This document shows, one piece after another, positions 7,765 to 16,658 of a DNA stretch of 64,000 nt. The position numbers and the translations under genes are program-made. The stretch is from Streptomyces sp. NBC_01296 (GTDB taxonomy: Bacteria > Actinomycetota > Actinomycetes > Streptomycetales > Streptomycetaceae), in the NCBI RefSeq assembly GCF_035984415.1, contig NZ_CP130720.1, positions 8,494,001-8,558,000 of the forward strand, given 5' to 3'. The notes under the pieces are model-generated. The model was not told the DNA's origin, made no database searches, and saw only the letters and a program-made list of their open reading frames with translations. How positions within the stretch are numbered: position 1 is the stretch's first letter; each line of letters starts with the position of its first letter.

Positions 7765-8028
7765 ATGGGCATCCTCGGATGGATTTTGGTGGGACTGTTT
7801 GCCGGGATCATCGCGTAACTTCTGATGCCGGGGCGTGATCCCGGTGGCTGCGTCGTGACGCCGCTGATCGGCATCGTCGGCGGTCTTCTCGGCGGGTGGC
7901 TCGGCAAGATCATATTTGGGGTCGACTCGATCGACGGGTTCTTCGAGTTGTCCACATGGATCGCGGCAATCGTCGGATACCTGATCATCTTGCTGGTCTA
8001 CCGGCTGGTCGCGGGCAGGAAGCATTGA
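7765..8028 (+). pseudogene. GlsB/YeaQ/YmgE stress membrane protein with in-frame stop
   Basis: Small transglycosylase-associated-type membrane protein, 87 codons with three predicted helices: LGWILVGLFAGIIA, then PLIGIVGGLLGGWLGKIIFG, and STWIAAIVGYLIILLVYRLV. Start ATG 7765 has GGGAGG five bases before it. Codon 18 is TAA (7816-7818), where relatives have Lys between GIIA and LLMPGRDPGG. Everything after it stays in frame and well conserved. Reinitiation at ATG 7825 would give a 67-aa product lacking the first helix. It is either a nonsense mutation or a base-call error. Confidence 0.8.
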
Positions 8029-8029
8029 A

Positions 8030-8323
8030 ATGCCTCTCGTCAGACGCCGCACGCGCAGGAAGGTTCGGAGGGGCCTGATACGCCGCCTGGCTCCTCATTC
8101 CGCCGTCGGCCGGATGACCTTGGGCGCGACGGTCTGCGGGGCGGGCGCGGCATTGTGGCTCGGGCGGCGGGTGACCAAAGGCGTGCTCCGAAAGACGCTG
8201 CGGTGGCAACTCACCGACTGGTGCGAGCTGCAGGACTGGTACTTGAGCCGCTCCCGCTCCGCCCCATCCACAGGCGCACACCCTCTCCACGCGGACCGTG
8301 CTGGGCGTCGCCTGCCCTCATAG
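8030..8323 (+). CDS. small basic hypothetical protein
   Basis: 97 aa starting two bases after the stop of the GlsB-like gene. The Arg-rich N-terminus (RRRTRRKVRRGLIRRL) is followed by a weakly hydrophobic stretch (LGATVCGAGAALWLG), so it could be a single-pass membrane protein. AGGA lies about nine bases upstream of the ATG. No family recognised. The 3' end overlaps the convergent STAS gene by six bases. Doubtful but plausible. Confidence 0.4.
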   Translation: MPLVRRRTRRKVRRGLIRRLAPHSAVGRMTLGATVCGAGAALWLGRRVTKGVLRKTLRWQLTDWCELQDWYLSRSRSAPSTGAHPLHADRAGRRLPS

Positions 8324-8626
8324 ACGGCGGGCAGCGTCCGCGCTGGCCATGACCGGGAAGAGGTCGCCGGCCTGAGTCAGGTCGAAGATCGGGTTCAGGC
8401 GTTGGGGAGTCGGGCCGATCAGGACCAGACGGCCAGTGCGCAGTAGGTGCAGCATGAGGCTCAGGAGGGTGGAGTCGGAGGATTCCACGCCGGTGACGTC
8501 CAGGGCGATCCGCCGTATCCCGGGATCTGCTATCGCGGCGTCTGCTGCCCTCTGGAGCGGCCCCATGGTGTCCTGGTCGAACTCGCCCTCGCACACGATG
8601 ACCCGGACACCGTGCTCATCGGGCAT
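8318..8626 (-). CDS. STAS-domain anti-anti-sigma factor-like protein
   Basis: 102 aa, a single STAS domain as in SpoIIAA/RsbV/BldG. In that family, phosphorylation of a conserved Ser controls binding to an anti-sigma kinase. Visible are VIVCEGEFDQDTMGPLQRA, the ALDVTGVESSDSTLLSLML segment with the candidate phospho-Ser, and LVLIGPTPQRLNPIFDL. ATG 8626 overlaps the TAA of the upstream PKD gene (TAATG), with GGTGGAG before it, so translation is probably coupled. No kinase partner lies beside it. The SpoIIE phosphatase at 42 kb is a conceivable but unproven partner. Confidence 0.85.
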   Translation of the reverse strand: MPDEHGVRVIVCEGEFDQDTMGPLQRAADAAIADPGIRRIALDVTGVESSDSTLLSLMLHLLRTGRLVLIGPTPQRLNPIFDLTQAGDLFPVMASADAARRL

Positions 8627-10021
8627 TATCTCCACCCGCTGCCCGTGGTGTGCGGATAGCCGCCGCCGAGTCCGAGCGCGCTGTAGTAGCGGCCGGGCAA
8701 CGGCTTCTTGGTCTCGCGGGTGTCCTTCACGCGCTCCGGATCGAAGGGGAGGTACGCGCTGACGCTGTCGGGGCTGTAGTAGCCGACGACGTCGACGATC
8801 ACGTCGGCCGGGTTCCAGCCGCCGTTGCGGATGCTGATCTCGCCGTCGGTGCCGACCGGGACGATCACCGAGTTGGCGATGGTCTGGCCCGTGCTGAAGT
8901 TCAGGTTGGACGCGGTCGGGGCCGCCTTCCCGGTGGGGAAGACGGTCAGGTGGCCGTCGCTCTGCGGGTTGGCGACCGTCACGTTGAGCGCCACGGCCTT
9001 GGCCCCGGCGGGGGCGCCGCGGTTGCCCGCGATCTTGGTGCTGAAGATCCCGTACCCGGCGACCTGGCCCTTGAGGGTGCCGAGACCGGTGCGGGTGTCG
9101 ACGAACCGGTCCGGGCTGATCGCCGTGTAGCCGCTGGCGGCGGACTGGGTGAAGTGGCCGGTGACGTCGGCGATGAGGTCGACCGACTCCCAACCGCCGT
9201 TGTAGAGGTCCACGTAGCCGTTGGCGCCGACGGGCACGATGACCAGGTTGGGGACCGTCTGGCCAGGCTCGTAGTTGAGGTTTGAGGGTGGTCGGGCGGT
9301 TGGTGCCCTCGGCGAAGGCGGTGACGTGGCCGCCGCTCTTCGTGTTGGTGACGGTGACGTTGAGGGCCACCGCGGTCACACCGGCGGGGATGGCGCCGTA
9401 GCCGTCGGCCTTGACCCGGGCGGAGGTGTACGGGGCGGACTTGGGCTTCGGCGCGCCGGTGCTGTCACGGGTGTCCAGCAGGCGGGTCGGGTTGTACGGG
9501 GTGAAGTCCGAGCCCTCGGTGGTGACGGTGACCGAGTTCTCGGCCGATGTCTGGTTGACCGTGTCCGTCACGGTGACCTTGACCGTGTACGTGCCGACCT
9601 CGCTGTACACGTGCTCCGTGGTCACCGAGTTGGAGCCGTTCGTGTTCGCGTTGTCCCCCGAGCCGTCACCCCAGCTGATGTCGATCAAGACGGGGGTGAC
9701 CGCGCTCGCGACGTCCATGTCCAGCCGCAGCGACTTCGCCTGGAACGTGGCGGCCTGAAGGGCGACCGCGAGGTTCGGGTTCGCGTCCGAGGCCGCCAGC
9801 GTGCCGGCCGCCTTGCCCTTGCCGGTGGCCGGGACCTTGACCGAGCGGTCGGCCGGGCTGTCGAACGTGGTGGTCTTGGCCTCGATGGCCGAGTCCAGGT
9901 CGGGCTTGGACACCCCCTGCACCGTGCCCTACGCGGGGTCGGCGGCGTGGGCCAGCCCCGGTATGAGAGAAATGCCTGCCGCGAGGATGGTCGCGGATGC
10001 TACGAGTCGGCGATGAGACAC
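8626..10021 (-). pseudogene. secreted PKD-domain surface protein, nonsense and frameshift
   Basis: Starts at GTG 10021 after a G-run, with a clear Sec signal peptide (LVASATILAAGISLIPGLAHA). An in-frame TAG follows four codons after the cleavage region, near 9930. The frame then reopens: a PKD domain (DISWGDGSGD, HVYSEVGTYTVKVTVTD), then about 120-residue units each beginning with an LDTR-like motif (TRLLDTRDSTG, DRFVDTRTGLG, ERVKDTRETK) and containing ALNVTVTNT and VDLYNGGWESVDLIADVTG-type strands. The frame shifts near 9285-9290. Such units are found in actinomycete surface proteins. As sequenced it cannot make the full protein. Confidence 0.78.
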
Positions 10022-10249
10022 CGAGCCCCCCAAATGTCTGTGAGCCCTGGAACGGGGCTGAAAACCCGCTCAGACTACAGAACGCCCGGCCCGTGGATCA
10101 CTCGGGTTTATCTGTTTGCACATGCACTGATTGGGGCCTGTGGTCCGATTCCTCAGGCCTCGTCACGGCCGGCTGTTCTAACGTGGGGAGAGGACGGTCC
10201 GTGCGAGCGGCTGAGACCCGAGGTGAGTGGAGGTGCGCGTGAAGGTGGG

Positions 10250-10852
10250 GTGCGCAAGTGGGAAGCGGTACGGGAGTTCGCCCTCGGACTGCCGCAGGCG
10301 CGGAATGAGTGCCCCCTTCATGGTGACGTGATCCCCTGGCGGAACGTCCCTGCAATCCCCGCTCCTCAGCGCGTGCTGCCAGCTGCGACGTGCTGCAACT
10401 GGGCGATCAGGGAGCCTGGTAGAAGGGGGATGGGTACCGGTCCGGTGCTCGGTCCCGTCGGGGAGCTGCTCGAGGTGCGCCCGCCCGGGCAGGCCGCTGC
10501 CTTCCCGTGCGATCTCGCTCTCGGTCGCCACGACCAGAGCGGCCGGCTGCGCGCGGTCGGCCGGACCGTGCCGCTGCGCCCGGACGCCGCGCGGCAGGTC
10601 GCCGAACACCTCACCCCGGCCGCGTCCGGACACCCCTGGACGTGGGCGACGTTCTCGGCGGCTTGGGGGAGCTGCGACGTCCTGGACGTGACCTTGGTAC
10701 GCCGGGACCTGGTGGCGGAGGTCAGCGCCGACCGGGCCGTGGACCACGGCGGGATATTCCGGCATCCGCTCCGGTTCCAGCGTCTGCGCCTGGACGTGGG
10801 CGTGGGCGATGTTCGCCGATTCGGCGCCGGGCCGGTCGCTGCTGCCGGGTGA
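10250..10852 (+). pseudogene. chimera of MmcQ/YjbR start and DNA-ligase end
   Basis: One open frame of 200 codons joins two unrelated pieces. The first 20 residues (RKWEAVREFALGLPQARNE) match the N-terminus of MmcQ/YjbR-type DNA-binding proteins, with AAGG before the GTG. From about 10515 the sequence matches the C-terminal OB-fold region of ATP-dependent DNA ligases of the LigC/LigD class: RLRAVGRTVPLRPDAARQV, HPWTWATFSAAWGSCDVLDV, then VAEVSADRAVDHGGIFRHPL. The ligase adenylation domain is absent. The 60 residues between resemble nothing. It is a deletion or rearrangement product, unlikely to be active. Confidence 0.65.
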
Positions 10853-10862
10853 GCCGTGCCGG

Positions 10863-11393
10863 TTACGTGATGGCGGCGCGTGCGGAGGCTTCCTGCTTGA
10901 TCTGGAGCAGGGCCTTGGTCATGAGGTTGCAGAGTGCGAAGACCCTCTTGGGGTCGTCTGCTTCCTGAAGTGCGGTGAGTGCGGTGAGTGCGGTGGCAGC
11001 GGCGAGGTGGGTGGCGTCGAAGCTGCGGGTGGTCGCGGTGACGGCCGACTTGAGCAGTTGTTCCTCGGTGTCGCCGGTCAGGGTGTCGGCGTGGTGCAGG
11101 AGGAAGTCGACCGCGACCCGGATCAGGGTGTTGTCGGTGATGATCTCGTTCCGTTCCTGGCGGTCGCGGGCGACCTGCCGACGCAATGCGCCCAGAGAGC
11201 GGAGCTGGTCGCGGCGCAGACGCGCTTCCCTGCGGTCCAGGGTTGCCCACCGCGGCTGTTGCTCGGGGATCTCTGCCGGGGCCGCGGTTGGGGCGGGTAC
11301 GTCGGCGGCGGGTTCAGGCGCTTCGGTGGAGGCAGGCGGGCGCCTGGAGCGTGCTGCGCGGCGGAGCTGGTGTACACGGCCGGAGTGGGGCAT
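10863..11393 (-). CDS. hypothetical basic protein
   Basis: 176 aa with a strong ribosome binding site (GGGAGG, four bases before ATG 11393). The N-terminal 45 residues are Arg/Pro/Ala-rich and probably disordered. A long helical, charged middle follows (DRREARLRRDQLRSLGALRRQVARDR), then NTLIRVAVDFLLHHADTLTGDTEEQLLKSAV and a helical C-terminus. The ENTLIRVAVD-type segment recalls small proteins near partition genes on actinomycete plasmids, but no parA is present here. A DNA-associated function is only a guess. It converges on the ligase remnant. Confidence 0.7.
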   Translation of the reverse strand: MPHSGRVHQLRRAARSRRPPASTEAPEPAADVPAPTAAPAEIPEQQPRWATLDRREARLRRDQLRSLGALRRQVARDRQERNEIITDNTLIRVAVDFLLHHADTLTGDTEEQLLKSAVTATTRSFDATHLAAATALTALTALQEADDPKRVFALCNLMTKALLQIKQEASARAAIT

Positions 11394-11410
11394 GGGGCCT
11401 CCCTGGAAGG

Positions 11411-11451
11411 GGGTGCCGGGTTCCCGGGAAGGAAGTCGGCACCCGGCACCC
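11411..11451. promoter_or_regulatory. inverted repeat upstream of the 10863-11393 gene
   Basis: Perfect 10-bp arms (11411-11420, 11442-11451) separated by 21 bases, 18 bases upstream of the start at 11393 on the minus strand. Could be an operator or a leader hairpin. Confidence 0.4.
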
Positions 11452-11596
11452 GGGGAGCCGGGGGACGGCTCGGTGCATCGTCAGGCCCAACGGCCGGGGT
11501 GCTGAAACGTCACGGCGCCAACCTGCGCCAGCGTGGACCGACCCGCGCTGCGCCAGTAGTTATGCCCCGCCCTGGCTATGTACGCGAGCGAGTTGC

Positions 11597-11737
11597 GGCT
11601 CTGGCTCAACTTCTGTGGCGCCGGGTCAGGTGCCCATGCGTTCGACTCTGCGCAACGCGCTGAGCCGCCGATTCCCCCGCGCGCAGGCTGGGCCATGCCA
11701 GGCAACCGCGCCGCACCACAGAAGTTGAGTCAGAGCC
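11597..11737. mobile_element. 141-bp MITE with ISL3-type ends
   Basis: Terminal inverted repeats 11597-11618 and 11716-11737 match at 21 of 22 positions, beginning GGCTCTG. The element is flanked by an exact 8-bp direct repeat, CGAGTTGC (11589-11596 and 11738-11745), as expected for the 8-bp target duplication made by ISL3-family transposases. The roughly 97-bp interior has no coding capacity. The IR resembles the presumed left end of the ISL3 relic at 13388 (GGCTCTGGCTCA shared). This is a clean nonautonomous insertion, relatively recent given the intact duplication. Confidence 0.88.
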
Positions 11738-11745
11738 CGAGTTGC

Positions 11746-12115
11746 GACGTCGTTTCGACACGAGATTGGGAGTCGCACGCTCGCGCCAATAGCCGATGTA
11801 CGCGAGAACGGGAGGCACCCCTCGTTCACGCCCTGGATCATGTCGGCCGGCCACCGCGCCCGTCGGGCCGTTCGTTGTACCTCCGTGCAGGCCGGGCTTC
11901 GTCGCTCGGGGAGCGATGAGAGAACGAGAGCATGAGCACGATCGCCCCGGATGCCGAGTGGAACCCCGTTCCGGGTACGTGTCGGGACTGACGCGCGGTG
12001 TCGGTCATCCATCGGCGACTGCCGGTTCGATGTCGGTGGCTTGTCGGCGAGGTCCGGCAGTGTTCCAGAGACGGCCGCCCGGCTCACTGGGCGGCCCCGT
12101 TCCCCAGGAGCCACC
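11746..12115. other. intergenic, partial direct repeat, no gene
   Basis: Leader region before the monooxygenase. An imperfect copy of a motif seen at 11549-11588 (GCGCCARTAG followed by ATGTACGCGAG) recurs at about 11786-11810, so the MITE sits between two copies of an older repeat. No convincing coding frame. Confidence 0.4.
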
Positions 12116-13246
12116 ATGCACATGCCCGTCACGATCATCGGCGCCGGACTCGGCGGACTCACTCTTGCCCGCGTCCTGCACCTCCACGGAATCCCGGTCA
12201 CGGTCTACGAGGCGGAGTCCTCCCCGACGGTGCGCACGCAAGGCGGGATGCTCGACATCCACGCATACAGCGGACAGCTCGCCCTCAAGGCGGCCGGCCT
12301 GATGGACGAGTTCCACGCCATCGTCCTGGAGGGCCGACAGGCGACGCGGGTCCTCGACCCGGACGGGACCGTCCTGTTCCACAAGGTCGACGACGGCACG
12401 GGCGGACGCCCCGAGGTGCAGCGCGGCGACTTACGACAGATCCTGCTCGACTCACTCCCAGCCGGCACCGTCCGATGGGGGCACAAGGCCGGCAGCACCC
12501 GCGCCCTCGGCGGGGGCCGCCACGAGGTGACGTTCGACGGCGGCGGCACCGTGGTCACCAGCCTGCTGGTCGGCGCGGACGGCGCCTGGTCACGGATACG
12601 CCCACTGCTCACCACCGCCACACCCGAGTACGCCGGCACGTCGGTCGTCGAGACGTACCTGTTCCACGCCGACACCCGCCACCCGGCCGCCGCGAAAGCG
12701 GTCGGTGGCGGGTTGCTGATCGCGCCCTCGCCGGGCAAGGAGATCTTCGCTCACCGGGAGAACGGCGACACCTTGCACACCTACGTGGCGCTGACCAGGC
12801 CACAGAACTGGTTCGCCGCCATCGACTTCACCGATGCCGCCGCGGCCACCGCCCGGATCGCGCGCGAGTTCGACGGCTGGGCACCGGAACTCACCGCACT
12901 CATCGCCGACGGCGACACAGCGCCGGTCCTGCGCCCCCAGTACGCTCTGCCCACCGGGCACCAGTGGGACCGGGTGCCGGGGGTCACCCTGCTCGGCGAC
13001 GCCGCCCACCTTGCGCCCCCGAACGGCGACGGCGCCAACCTGGCCATGCTCGACGGCGCCGAACTCGGCAAGGCCCTCGCCGCCTACCCCGACGATGTCG
13101 AGGCCGCGCTCACCGAGTACGAGCAGGCCATGTTCTCCCGCAGCGCCGAGGCCACCATTTTCGAAGGTGGAGCGGTTCCGGGGATCGACTCCGAGCACAA
13201 CACGGCTCAGGGCCTGATCAACATGATCACCGAGAAGAGCCAATAA
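12116..13246 (+). CDS. FAD-dependent monooxygenase, TetX-like
   Basis: 376 aa class A flavoprotein monooxygenase. It carries the FAD-binding GAGLGG (residues 9-14), the RGDLRQ arginine motif, GADGAWSRIRP (DG motif) and LLGDAAHLAPPNGDGANLAMLDG (GD motif, read in parts). This subgroup includes TetX-type tetracycline-inactivating enzymes and aromatic hydroxylases, using NADPH and O2. The substrate cannot be told from sequence. Start ATG 12116 has AGGAG six bases upstream; an upstream in-frame extension exists but lacks a ribosome binding site. No regulator adjoins it. Intact. Confidence 0.88.
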   Translation: MHMPVTIIGAGLGGLTLARVLHLHGIPVTVYEAESSPTVRTQGGMLDIHAYSGQLALKAAGLMDEFHAIVLEGRQATRVLDPDGTVLFHKVDDGTGGRPEVQRGDLRQILLDSLPAGTVRWGHKAGSTRALGGGRHEVTFDGGGTVVTSLLVGADGAWSRIRPLLTTATPEYAGTSVVETYLFHADTRHPAAAKAVGGGLLIAPSPGKEIFAHRENGDTLHTYVALTRPQNWFAAIDFTDAAAATARIAREFDGWAPELTALIADGDTAPVLRPQYALPTGHQWDRVPGVTLLGDAAHLAPPNGDGANLAMLDGAELGKALAAYPDDVEAALTEYEQAMFSRSAEATIFEGGAVPGIDSEHNTAQGLINMITEKSQ

Positions 13247-13387
13247 GCCGCGCAGGCCCCGATCTGACGCTCTCCGTCCCACCCCGCTCAAGCCTAGGCG
13301 GTGGTGACTCCCAAGCTCATCGACATTGATCACGGGCGCGAGCGATGAACCGACTCCCGAACCCTTGACAAACGACTCCCGTTCTCA

Positions 13388-14112
13388 GGCTCTGGCTCAC
13401 TTTCCGTGAAGCGCATACGTTGAGTGACGGCTGACGTCCACGGCGACCTCTGGGAAGTTGCCTGAAAATGACCAGTGCCGATCTTGAGGTGGCCGACAGT
13501 TCGACGTCGTGGAAGAGGGATTGCTCCGGCTGGAAGCTCTGTTGTTCCCGTCGGTCGCGGAAGTGACGGTGCTGTCGGTGGATGTGTGCGACGAGGCGGT
13601 ACGTGTCGAGGCCCGCAGTACGGCGGCCGAGGCGGTGTGTCCGAGCTGTGGGTGTTCTTCAAGCCGAATACACAGCTCCTACCTGCGGTTTCCCGCCGAT
13701 GTGCCCAGTGCGGGACGACGGGTGGTTTTGTGCCTGCGAGTCCGCAGGTTCTTCTGTCTGGACGCTGCGTGCGGGCGGGGGACGTTCGGACGAGCCCGCA
13801 CCACCCCTGGTGGACCCGGCCTCGCCCTGGAAGAGCGGCCGGTTCGCGAACCGCATCCGGGCGCGACACGCCACGGTCCACGCGATGCTGGAAGCCGGCC
13901 ACAGCCGCCGCTCCATCGGCCGCCAACTCCACATGGCGCACCGCACCATCAAAAGCCTTGCCGATGCAGCCAGGCCAGAAGACCTCTTCACCGGTCAGTA
14001 CCAGTTCAACCGAGCCTCCGCGCCGGACGAGTACAAGCCTTATATCGACAACCGCTGGAACGAGGGCTGCACCAACGCTTGGAAACTCCGGGAGGAAATC
14101 GTCCCGCTCGCG
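13388..14112 (+). mobile_element. ISL3-family insertion sequence relic
   Basis: The probable left end is GGCTCTGGCTCACTTTCCG at 13388. The transposase begins near 13509 (VEEGLLRLEALLFP) with the N-terminal zinc-binding domain of ISL3 transposases: CPSCGCSSSRIHSSY, then RRFFCLDAACGRGTF. About 13800-13835 the frame changes and sequence is lost, including the catalytic core. The reading then resumes with a helix-turn-helix region (LEAGHSRRSIGRQLHMAHRT) and DLFTGQYQFNRA, DEYKPYIDNRWNEGCTNAW. At about 14112 it is replaced by an unrelated IS5 transposase end. Inactive. Confidence 0.8.
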
Positions 14113-14620
14113 GCGGGTTCACCACCGAGCTGCACCTGAGCGCGGACGGCCGCTGCCGCCCACTGTCCCTGATCGTCACGGCAGGGCAGAGAGCGGACTG
14201 CACGCAGTTCGAACCCGTGCTGGAGAAAATCCGTCTCCCGCGGATCGGTCCGGGCCGACCCCGCAAGAAGCCCGACACCCTGGCCGCGGACAAGGCCTAC
14301 AGCAATGGGTCGTGCCGCACCTGCCTGCGCAGGCGGCGCATCCGGCACACGATCCCGGAGAAGGCCGACAGCCAGGCCGCCCGCCTGCGCAGAGGCTCAC
14401 GCGGCGGACGACCACCAGCCTTCGGCGAGCAGCGGTACAAGAAGCGCAACAACGTCGAACGGGCCATCAACAAGCTCAAACACTCCGGAGCAGTCGCAAC
14501 CCGATACGACAAGCGCGGCTACATCTACCTCGGCACCGCTACCGCAGCCGCCCTCGTCATCTGGCTTCGCACATGATCGACGGGACGGACCCTAACCGAC
14601 AAGAGCCGAAAAGAGACGCC
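14112..14620 (+). mobile_element. IS5-family transposase, C-terminal fragment
   Basis: Begins abruptly at GGFTTELHLSADGRCRPLS and continues to the stop at 14576. The second catalytic Asp lies in TLAADKAYSNG and the Glu in RNNVERAINKLK, followed by ATRYDKRGYIYLGT. The first Asp and the whole N-terminal half are missing. The right end of the element is probably near 14620 (reverse complement GGGCGTCTCTTTTCGGC). The junction with the ISL3 relic keeps a reading frame of 13509-14576 open by chance. Confidence 0.8.
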
Positions 14621-16051
14621 CTAGCCGGCCGCGCGGAGGCGGGTGGCAGCCGCCTCGGCTTCCCGTACGACGCGCTCCGTGTCGACGTCGACCAGCCGGC
14701 CGCCGAGCTTCAGTGCCCGCCCGTCCACGAACACGGCGTCGATGTTCTCGGGTCGCCCGTTGAAGACGATCTGGCCGACCCAGTCGAAGCGCGGTGCGAA
14801 GTTCAAGGCGGCCGGGTCGATGACCACGAGGTCGGCCTGCTTCCCGGGGGTCAGGGAACCCACCCGGTCCGCGAGGCCGAGGACTTCGGCTCCGCCCAGC
14901 GTCGCCATCCGGAGGACGTCAGTCACCTGCGGGAAGACCTCGACCTCGGTCGTGCTGGCGCGTTGCAGGCCGATGGCCGTCTTCATCAGCGCATGGAAGT
15001 CGGAGCTGTCATTGGTGCCGCCGTCGAGGCCGAGACCTACCTTGACGCCCCGTCGCCCGAGCTCGGACAGTCGCATGATCCCGGAGGCCAGCCGCATGTT
15101 GCTGAGCGGGCAGTGGGCCGCGCGTACGTCGTGCTCGGCGACGGCGGCGATCTCGGCGTCCGTCAGGTGGATCGCGTGGTTGATCAGGAGCCGCGGCCCC
15201 AGCGCGCCGATGTCGGTCAGGACCCCGATGGGGTCGTCGGCGCGCTGCTCGGGGCGTTCCAGGACGTGGGAGTTGAGCATGACCCCCAGGTCCTGGGCGA
15301 CCTCCCAGTGGGCGCGGTTGTGGTCCTGGACCGCCCGCGCCGCATGTGTGGCGACCTGGAAGGAACCCAGCGGCACCGGGTCGACGAGTTCCTTCTTCAC
15401 CTTTCTGACCAGCACCGCGTCGGGCGCCGGGGGGAACATCGCGTACGTGAACCTCACCCCGGTGTCGGCCAGGGCCCGTACGTAGCTCTCGATGAGGTCG
15501 TACGAGAAGATGTCCACCCAGTCCACCAGGGTCGTCACACCCGACTGGACGGCGTCGAGGGCCGCGAGCCGCACGAAGCTGTGGACTGCCGCGGGCGTCA
15601 GCCGTCCGCGTTGGGGGTCGGTACACCCCTGGAACCAGCCGAACAGGTCCCGGTCGGTACAACCTCCCCGGATCACCGCCTGCCAGAGGTGGTTGTGGGT
15701 GTCTACGAACCCCGGCATGACCAGCTTGCCCGAGGCCTCCAGCACCCAGGCGTCGGGCGGTGTCCGCAGTGCCGTGCCGACGGCGGCGATGGTGCCGTTC
15801 CGCATCAGGACGTCGGCGTTCGCTACGGCGCCGAGGGGGCCGGTGCCGATGGCGGGGTCCATGGTGAGCACCAGTGAGGCTCCGCGCAGCAGGACCGTAC
15901 GGCCACCCGGAGCGGGCGGGCGGGAGGAGCGGTCGCGGAGTGCGGGGCTAGGGGTGACGCCGAGGAGGAGCGGGGTGGCGGCGGCCAGGCCGAGGCCGGC
16001 TAAGAGGTCGCGGCGGCTGGGGACCGACGGCGAAGTGGGGAGTTTCTGCAT
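14621..16051 (-). CDS. Tat-exported amidohydrolase, chlorohydrolase/TRZ type
   Basis: 476 aa metal-dependent hydrolase of the amidohydrolase superfamily (ATZ/TRZ, guanine and cytosine deaminase relatives). A twin-arginine signal (SRRDLLAGLGLAAATPLLLG) suggests export in folded form. Metal and catalytic motifs: GFVDTHNHLWQ, a middle LNSHVLE, NHAIHLTDAE, and LGLDGGTNDSSD near the C-terminus, then the GSLTPGKQADLVVID strand typical of the family. Acts on an unknown C-N or C-Cl bond; export of such an enzyme is less common. Start ATG 16051. No operon partner; downstream is the IS5 fragment. Confidence 0.85.
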   Translation of the reverse strand: MQKLPTSPSVPSRRDLLAGLGLAAATPLLLGVTPSPALRDRSSRPPAPGGRTVLLRGASLVLTMDPAIGTGPLGAVANADVLMRNGTIAAVGTALRTPPDAWVLEASGKLVMPGFVDTHNHLWQAVIRGGCTDRDLFGWFQGCTDPQRGRLTPAAVHSFVRLAALDAVQSGVTTLVDWVDIFSYDLIESYVRALADTGVRFTYAMFPPAPDAVLVRKVKKELVDPVPLGSFQVATHAARAVQDHNRAHWEVAQDLGVMLNSHVLERPEQRADDPIGVLTDIGALGPRLLINHAIHLTDAEIAAVAEHDVRAAHCPLSNMRLASGIMRLSELGRRGVKVGLGLDGGTNDSSDFHALMKTAIGLQRASTTEVEVFPQVTDVLRMATLGGAEVLGLADRVGSLTPGKQADLVVIDPAALNFAPRFDWVGQIVFNGRPENIDAVFVDGRALKLGGRLVDVDTERVVREAEAAATRLRAAG

Positions 16052-16658
16052 GGCGTGTTACCTCCCGAAGGCTCAGAACGGAAGGCCCGCCCGGGCGGAA
16101 CGCTGAGACGGAGCGTCGAGCGGAGGCGGGAGATTACACGCAGCATTCCCAACGAACGACCATTCGATAGACGATTGCGGAAAACTTTTTCCGTTCCGGG
16201 CGAAAGCGCGTCACGCCATGCGACCTACGATCATCTCCACTGATGGGGTGAGGAGTTCGCGACGCCGTGCAGGGGGAGCGCGTGCGGTCGGTGGCAGCGC
16301 GGGCCTGCGGACCGCCTGTCGCGGCTTGCCGTGCCGCGCCGAGTGGTTGGACCGAAAGCGGGGTTGGAACCGCAGCCCACGCCGTGACACCCACGCGGCC
16401 ACGGACGGGTGACTGCTCTGTTTCGAGGCCGGAGATGAGCCCGTACCTGGTCGTGGTGCTCTGCCGGGCCGCAGTTCCGGTACCCGAGCGGTGGTGGAGT
16501 CCGTCGATGCGGAGGAGGTCCGGGCTGCTGGCCCGTGCAACCTTCTCCGCTGTCCGTGGGTCGAACATCTGACGATCACGGGACGATTGGTTCTCGGGGG
16601 GCTGGCAGCGTCGAGGCGGTAGCCCTGCGTGAGCCGATCTTGAGCTGGGGGAAACGGC
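16052..16658. other. intergenic, no gene recognised
   Basis: About 600 bases. Promoters for the amidohydrolase (minus) and the small membrane protein (plus) should lie here. Long antisense frames show no family and no ribosome binding site. Confidence 0.4.

Noticed and set aside
8650..10852. Long plus-strand frames over the PKD gene (8650-9285, 9275-10852)
   Set aside because: The 5' parts are shadows of the minus-strand repeat protein; only the segment from 10250 onward has recognisable homology.
13475..15877. 800-codon plus-strand frame spanning the ISL3 relic and the amidohydrolase
   Set aside because: It crosses two IS relics and is antisense to a clear amidohydrolase gene; no single product is plausible.
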